Below are positions 1 to 6,878 of a stretch of 6,878 bases of DNA, piece after piece (the stretch's first letter is position 1; the number at the start of each line of letters is the position of its first letter). This DNA comes from Betaproteobacteria bacterium (GTDB taxonomy: Bacteria > Pseudomonadota > Gammaproteobacteria > Burkholderiales > Burkholderiaceae_C). Under the pieces are notes generated by a model. The model did no database searches. It saw only the letters and a program-made list of their open reading frames with translations, and was not told the DNA's origin. The stretch is taken from NCBI GenBank assembly GCA_947448675.1, contig CANFOR010000152.1:1-6878 (forward strand), read 5' to 3'. A program made the translations under genes and the position numbers.

Positions 1-356
1 GCCAGCGCTTAACGCAAGCCGCGCCACAGAATGCAAACGCAGCGCGCCAAGCTGGCGTGCTGGTGGTCTTTAGTGAGCAAATGGGCGCGCAAAGCGCACA
101 GCTCAAGCGTTTCTTGCTACAAAATCTATATCGACACCCTGACGTCATGCGCAACACCAGCACCGCACAGCAGATGGTGCGAACGCTCTTTGCATGCTAC
201 ATGCAAGTGCCGAGTGAAATGGGACAGAACCCCAAGCCGGGCCATAATGAAGCCGAAAATGCGCGCGCCGTAGCCGATTATTTGGCGGGCATGACCGACC
301 GCTTTGCAACGCGTGAGCACGAACGTTTAACCGGACAGAAATTGTTTGCAGCATGA
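1..356 (+). CDS. dgt: dGTP triphosphohydrolase, C-terminal part (5' end outside window)
   Basis: This is the last 117 codons of a gene open to the left edge, read from base 3 and ending at TGA 354-356. The family (deoxyguanosinetriphosphate triphosphohydrolase-like, HD superfamily) hydrolyses dGTP to deoxyguanosine and triphosphate in the cytoplasm. The catalytic HD residues lie upstream and are not visible. The assignment rests on the C-terminal signature: LKRFLLQNLYRHPDVM, then a helix with RTLFACYM, and near the end RAVADYLAGMTDRFA followed by REHERL, the usual ending of this family. A GTG at 57 could be mistaken for a start, but the frame continues upstream with matching family sequence (ARQAGVLVVFSEQM), so it is internal. 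The stop overlaps the next gene's ATG by four bases. The assignment is based on recalled family sequence, not a search. Confidence 0.85.
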   Translation, partial: QRLTQAAPQNANAARQAGVLVVFSEQMGAQSAQLKRFLLQNLYRHPDVMRNTSTAQQMVRTLFACYMQVPSEMGQNPKPGHNEAENARAVADYLAGMTDRFATREHERLTGQKLFAA

Positions 357-1000
357 GCTTTTTAAACCAACTCAAGACCCAGGCCCAGGCTTTGCAAACT
401 GCGCAAGGCGGGCCACAGGCCAATGTGCAAAGCAACACGGCGCAAACCGAGCTAGCTTGTAAAACCATAGCGCTGTACATCAACGATCTAGCCCAGCAGC
501 TCAATGTGATCGCGCCTGCGGGCCCTCGCCTGAGCGTAGACGGCAAAACCCCTTGGCCGGCCATGAAGTTGCTGGAGTTTCGCTATGACGCGCGCAAAAA
601 AATGCTGCGCAATACCGAGGTGGTGGATTACATCGCCATGGGTTGGCGCATTCTGCCTGCCATCGGCAAACCCGTCGGTGGTGCGGTCGAAGTCAACTTC
701 CCACCCGAGTTAGAGCGCGTCCAGTCGCGCCTAGCGGCGGGTAATGTGCAGCACGAGCGCAAAGAAATCCGCCATCCTGAAAAAAACACACTGTTGGCCC
801 TGCGTTTTGAGTACCTCACCGAAGCACGTGGCAGCTTGCTGGTCACGCCAGCACACGACAACGCGCAAATCGCCTTCCGCATCGGCAATGCCAATGGTTT
901 TGAAGTAGTAAACACCAGCTACCCCGCCAGCGCCATCCGTTCCGAGCTGCTCGACGAGTTGGCCAAATATATCGTGGTGCAACCTAGCCGATTTGTTTAA
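353..1000 (+). CDS. Uncharacterised 215-residue cytoplasmic protein, coupled to dgt
   Basis: I do not recognise a function. The 215-residue product has no signal peptide or membrane segment. It begins with a Gln/Ala-rich, probably helical stretch (residues 1-50, opening MSFLNQLKTQAQALQ). A mixed, largely beta-type region follows, with LLEFRYDARKKML, a hydrophobic DYIAMGWRILPAIG segment, ALRFEYLTEARGSLLVTP and AQIAFRIGNANGFEVV. It ends in a short helix, ELLDELAKYIV. The start is fixed by the ATGA overlap with the dgt stop. There is no good Shine-Dalgarno sequence just upstream, so translation probably depends on ribosomes finishing dgt. I vaguely recall similar Burkholderiales proteins opening MSF-x-x-QL and annotated as hypothetical, but cannot confirm this. 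Composition and codon use match the neighbours, so it looks like a real native gene. Confidence 0.85.
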   Translation: MSFLNQLKTQAQALQTAQGGPQANVQSNTAQTELACKTIALYINDLAQQLNVIAPAGPRLSVDGKTPWPAMKLLEFRYDARKKMLRNTEVVDYIAMGWRILPAIGKPVGGAVEVNFPPELERVQSRLAAGNVQHERKEIRHPEKNTLLALRFEYLTEARGSLLVTPAHDNAQIAFRIGNANGFEVVNTSYPASAIRSELLDELAKYIVVQPSRFV

Positions 1001-1007
1001 CGCGGGT

Positions 1008-1033
1008 CTTTATTTGGGGTCAGATTCCAATTA
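1008..1033 (+). repeat. Left terminal inverted repeat
   Basis: The best conserved part is GGGGTCAGATTCCAATT at 1016-1032, which matches the reverse complement of 1848-1864 at 16 of 17 positions. The outer CTTTA (1008-1012) also matches. Mismatches are at 1013, 1015 and 1028. Confidence 0.85.
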
Positions 1034-1064
1034 CCATGTTGCATTACCCTAGGCAGCACCATGG
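1034..1064 (+). promoter_or_regulatory. Hairpin enclosing the transposase start codon
   Basis: Bases 1034-1042 (CCATGTTGC) can pair with 1056-1064 (GCACCATGG): eight pairs with a single T-C mismatch (1039 with 1059) and a 13-base loop that contains the palindrome CCTAGG. The transposase ATG (1061-1063) lies inside the 3' arm, so in mRNA the structure would hide the start codon. It could also serve as a subterminal DNA hairpin for the transposase. Both roles are inferred from base pairing alone. Confidence 0.5.
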
Positions 1065-1759
1065 CCCGACTCCCCCGTATATCCATCGCCGGTTACCCGC
1101 AGCACGTCGTGCAGCGCGGCAATAATCGACAAAGCATTTTTGCCAGCACGGCAGACTACGAGTTCATGCTCGATTTGCTCTGTGAGAGCGCAGCCAAGTT
1201 TGATGTGGCGGTGCATTCCTACGTGCTGATGGGCAACCATTTTCATTTACTCGCCACGCCACAAGACGCCAAAGGCTTGCCCCAGATGATGCAAGCCGTG
1301 GGCCGCAGCTATGTGCGCCGCTTTAACGACGCCAATGGCCGCAGTGGCACGCTGTGGGAGGGGCGCTATAAATCGACCCTGGTGCAGACCGAGCGCTACC
1401 TGTTGGCGTGCATGGTGTACATCGACCTTAACCCCGTGCGCGCAGGCATGGTGGCCCAGGCGCGCGATTACCCGTGGTCAGGCCACGGCCACTACATTGG
1501 CCAGCGCACGGACAAGCTCATCAGCCCACACTCGCTGTACTGGAGCTTGGGCAATACGCCGTTTGCACGCGAAGCGGCCTACGCGCAAAGTGTGCAGCAG
1601 GGTTTGAGTAGCGCAGACCAAGACGCACTCACCCAATCGGTGCTCAAGGCCTGGGCCTTGGGCGATGCAGACTTCGTGGCCGAGCTGCAAAAACTCACCG
1701 ACCGGCGCTTGAGCAAAGCCCGTGCGGGGCGTCCGTCAATCGCTACTGAAGAAGGCTAA
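1061..1759 (+). CDS. REP-associated tyrosine transposase (IS200-like, Y1 HUH family)
   Basis: The intact 232-residue protein belongs to the Y1_Tnp/IS200-like single-strand transposase family. Visible motifs in order are the N-terminal MARLPRISIAGYPQHVVQRG and NNRQ, the metal-binding HUH motif as His60-Phe61-His62 in LMGNHFHLL, the segment GRSYVRRFN then TLWEGRYKS, and YIDLNPVRAGMV. By analogy with Tyr115 of the E. coli RAYT, the catalytic tyrosine is predicted to be Tyr120, which opens that last motif. Such enzymes cut and join single-stranded DNA through a 5'-phosphotyrosine bond. RAYTs often act on dispersed REP sequences rather than only on their own gene. The N-terminus matches the family's usual start. 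An upstream ATG at 1036 is out of frame. The ribosome site is weak (TAGG at 1050-1053) and the start lies in a potential hairpin, which suggests low expression. All key residues are present, so it may be active. Confidence 0.93.
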   Translation: MARLPRISIAGYPQHVVQRGNNRQSIFASTADYEFMLDLLCESAAKFDVAVHSYVLMGNHFHLLATPQDAKGLPQMMQAVGRSYVRRFNDANGRSGTLWEGRYKSTLVQTERYLLACMVYIDLNPVRAGMVAQARDYPWSGHGHYIGQRTDKLISPHSLYWSLGNTPFAREAAYAQSVQQGLSSADQDALTQSVLKAWALGDADFVAELQKLTDRRLSKARAGRPSIATEEG

Positions 1760-1788
1760 CCTTGCCAAAATGCTTGCTGGCTATGCGT

Positions 1789-1846
1789 AAGCAGCTATCA
1801 TATTTGATGTGTCCCTGATATTAAATGTGATCGAGTTAAGCTGCTT
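1789..1846 (+). repeat. 8-bp inverted repeat in the AT-rich right end of the element
   Basis: AAGCAGCT at 1789-1796 is the perfect reverse complement of AGCTGCTT at 1839-1846, with 42 bases between. Inside lies a small ATCA/TGAT hairpin (1797-1800 with 1805-1808). The stretch from about 1797 to 1860 is much richer in A+T than the coding DNA around it. It may be the folded right end that the transposase recognises. It lacks the GC stem and T-run of a rho-independent terminator. Confidence 0.4.
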
Positions 1847-1872
1847 TAATTAGAATCTGACCCCCATTAAAG
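1847..1872 (-). repeat. Right terminal inverted repeat
   Basis: Read on the - strand this begins CTTTAATGGGGGTCAG and continues ATTCTAATT, the counterpart of the left repeat with three mismatches in 26. It ends 3 bases before the predicted -35 box of gltB. On the + strand it contains TAGAAT (1851-1856), which resembles a -10 box but has no partner -35. Confidence 0.85.
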
Positions 1873-1875
1873 TGC

Positions 1876-1904
1876 TTGGCGTTTTGCGTGGGCGGGACTA
1901 TCAT
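1876..1904 (+). promoter_or_regulatory. Predicted sigma70 promoter of gltB
   Basis: A -35-like TTGGCG (1876-1881; 4 of 6 consensus positions) and a -10-like TATCAT (1899-1904; 5 of 6) are separated by an ideal 17 bases. Transcription would begin near 1911, giving a leader of about 25 bases that contains the gltB ribosome site. The mobile element ends only 3 bases upstream, so the core promoter is intact. Anything that once lay further upstream now sits beyond the element or is gone. No operator for a known glt regulator is recognisable. Confidence 0.6.
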
Positions 1905-1923
1905 CGTAAACCCTGTGAAATCT

Positions 1924-1928
1924 GAGGA
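1924..1928 (+). promoter_or_regulatory. Ribosome binding site that fixes the gltB start
   Basis: GAGGA lies 7 bases before ATG 1936 and is complementary to the 3' end of 16S rRNA. It supports ATG 1936 over the in-frame TTG at 1876, which has no comparable site. Confidence 0.8.
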
Positions 1929-1935
1929 ATGCGCT

Positions 1936-6705
<4,770 letters not shown>

Positions 6706-6725
6706 GCGTAGTTGATGCATAGACC

Positions 6726-6878
6726 ATGAAGCTAATTTTGTCCACGCACGCGCTCAAACGAATGTTCGAGCGAAGTATTTCTGTAGCCGAGGTGCGTGCT
6801 GTGCTGGAGTCTGGAGAAGTCATTGCAAGCTACCCAGACGACCAACCCTTGCCCAGTGCACTGTGGTTTGGTGTGCCC
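6726..6878 (+). CDS. DUF4258-like small protein (3' end outside window)
   Basis: Fifty-one codons are visible from ATG 6726 to the right edge with no stop. The product starts MKLILSTHALKRMFERSISV and continues with AEVRAVLESGEVI then YPDDQPLPSALWFGVP. The pattern of a His-Ala-x-x-R-x-x-x-R helix, then a helix ending in GEVI and a Y-P-D-D turn is typical of DUF4258 proteins. These are small proteins often found beside YgiT/MqsA-type zinc-finger or other antitoxin-like genes and suspected of being toxins; their biochemical role is not settled. An in-frame TAG at 6720-6722 rules out a longer start. An in-frame ATG at 6762 is possible but would lose the conserved first helix. The ribosome site is weak. 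The gene starts 20 bases after gltB with no visible terminator between, so it may be cotranscribed with it. Confidence 0.75.
   Translation, partial: MKLILSTHALKRMFERSISVAEVRAVLESGEVIASYPDDQPLPSALWFGVP

Larger units (their letters stand above)
1008..1872 (+). mobile_element. RAYT/IS200-like element with imperfect terminal inverted repeats
   Basis: The segment of about 865 bp is bounded by a 26-bp inverted repeat (1008-1033 and 1847-1872, 23 of 26 positions matching) and contains one transposase gene. It starts 7 bases after the stop of the preceding gene and ends 3 bases before the -35 box of gltB. I see no target-site duplication. Canonical IS200/IS605 elements have subterminal hairpins rather than terminal inverted repeats. 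RAYT genes are normally flanked by inverted REP sequences, and this pair may play that role, although no GTAG or GGAG-headed REP hairpin is visible. The exact ends are uncertain: the strongest core is GGGGTCAGATTC at 1016-1027 and its complement at 1853-1864. Confidence 0.75.

Noticed and set aside
31..273. Open frame of 80 codons from ATG 31
   Set aside because: It overlaps the dgt coding frame, which carries recognisable family sequence; its own translation shows no domain features.
1009..1037. Possible transposase promoter in the left repeat (TTTATT with TACCAT)
   Set aside because: Only 3 of 6 and 4 of 6 consensus matches; too weak to call.
1851..1856. TAGAAT as an outward -10 box in the right repeat
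   Set aside because: No acceptable -35 at 16-18 bases spacing, and a better promoter lies just downstream.
1876..1935. Twenty-residue N-terminal extension of GltB from TTG 1876
   Set aside because: It starts at a rare codon within the predicted -35 box, has no ribosome site, and would move the processed cysteine further from the N-terminus. ATG 1936 has a good GAGGA site.
6706..6725. Terminator after gltB
   Set aside because: No GC-rich hairpin followed by a T-run is present in the 20-base gap or the adjoining sequence.

Overview
The window looks like a stretch of betaproteobacterial chromosome, most likely Burkholderiales and perhaps Comamonadaceae. The evidence is moderately high GC, the dgt-to-gltB gene order (part of the aroK-aroB-dgt-gltB-gltD neighbourhood that I recall from that order), and a GltB of the proteobacterial NADPH type. 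This placement is inferred from gene content and style, not from a database comparison.

Layout, all genes on the + strand. Bases 1-356 hold the 3' end of a dGTP triphosphohydrolase gene (dgt). Its stop overlaps the start of a 215-residue uncharacterised protein (353-1000) in an ATGA junction, so the two are probably translationally coupled. Seven bases after that gene begins a compact mobile element (about 1008-1872). It consists of 26-bp imperfect terminal inverted repeats, a possible hairpin burying the transposase start codon, an IS200-like/RAYT-type HUH transposase (1061-1759), and an AT-rich non-coding right end. Three bases beyond the right repeat lies a good sigma70-type promoter (TTGGCG, 17 bp, TATCAT), then a clear ribosome binding site and gltB (1936-6705), the large subunit of glutamate synthase, which fills about 70% of the window. 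Twenty bases after gltB a short DUF4258-like gene starts and runs off the right edge.

How the parts relate. GltB makes glutamate from glutamine and 2-oxoglutarate and needs the small subunit GltD for NADPH oxidation. gltD is not in the window and the next gene is not gltD. Dgt removes dGTP from the nucleotide pool and has no direct link to GltB; the two appear to be neighbours only. The transposase element separates the dgt transcription unit from the gltB promoter and may have displaced upstream control sites.

Most of the window is ordinary housekeeping sequence. The parts worth a second look are the element (ends, start-codon hairpin, junction with the gltB promoter), the DUF4258-like gene directly behind gltB, and the uncharacterised gene coupled to dgt. 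I see no rRNA or tRNA gene, CRISPR array or clear rho-independent terminator.
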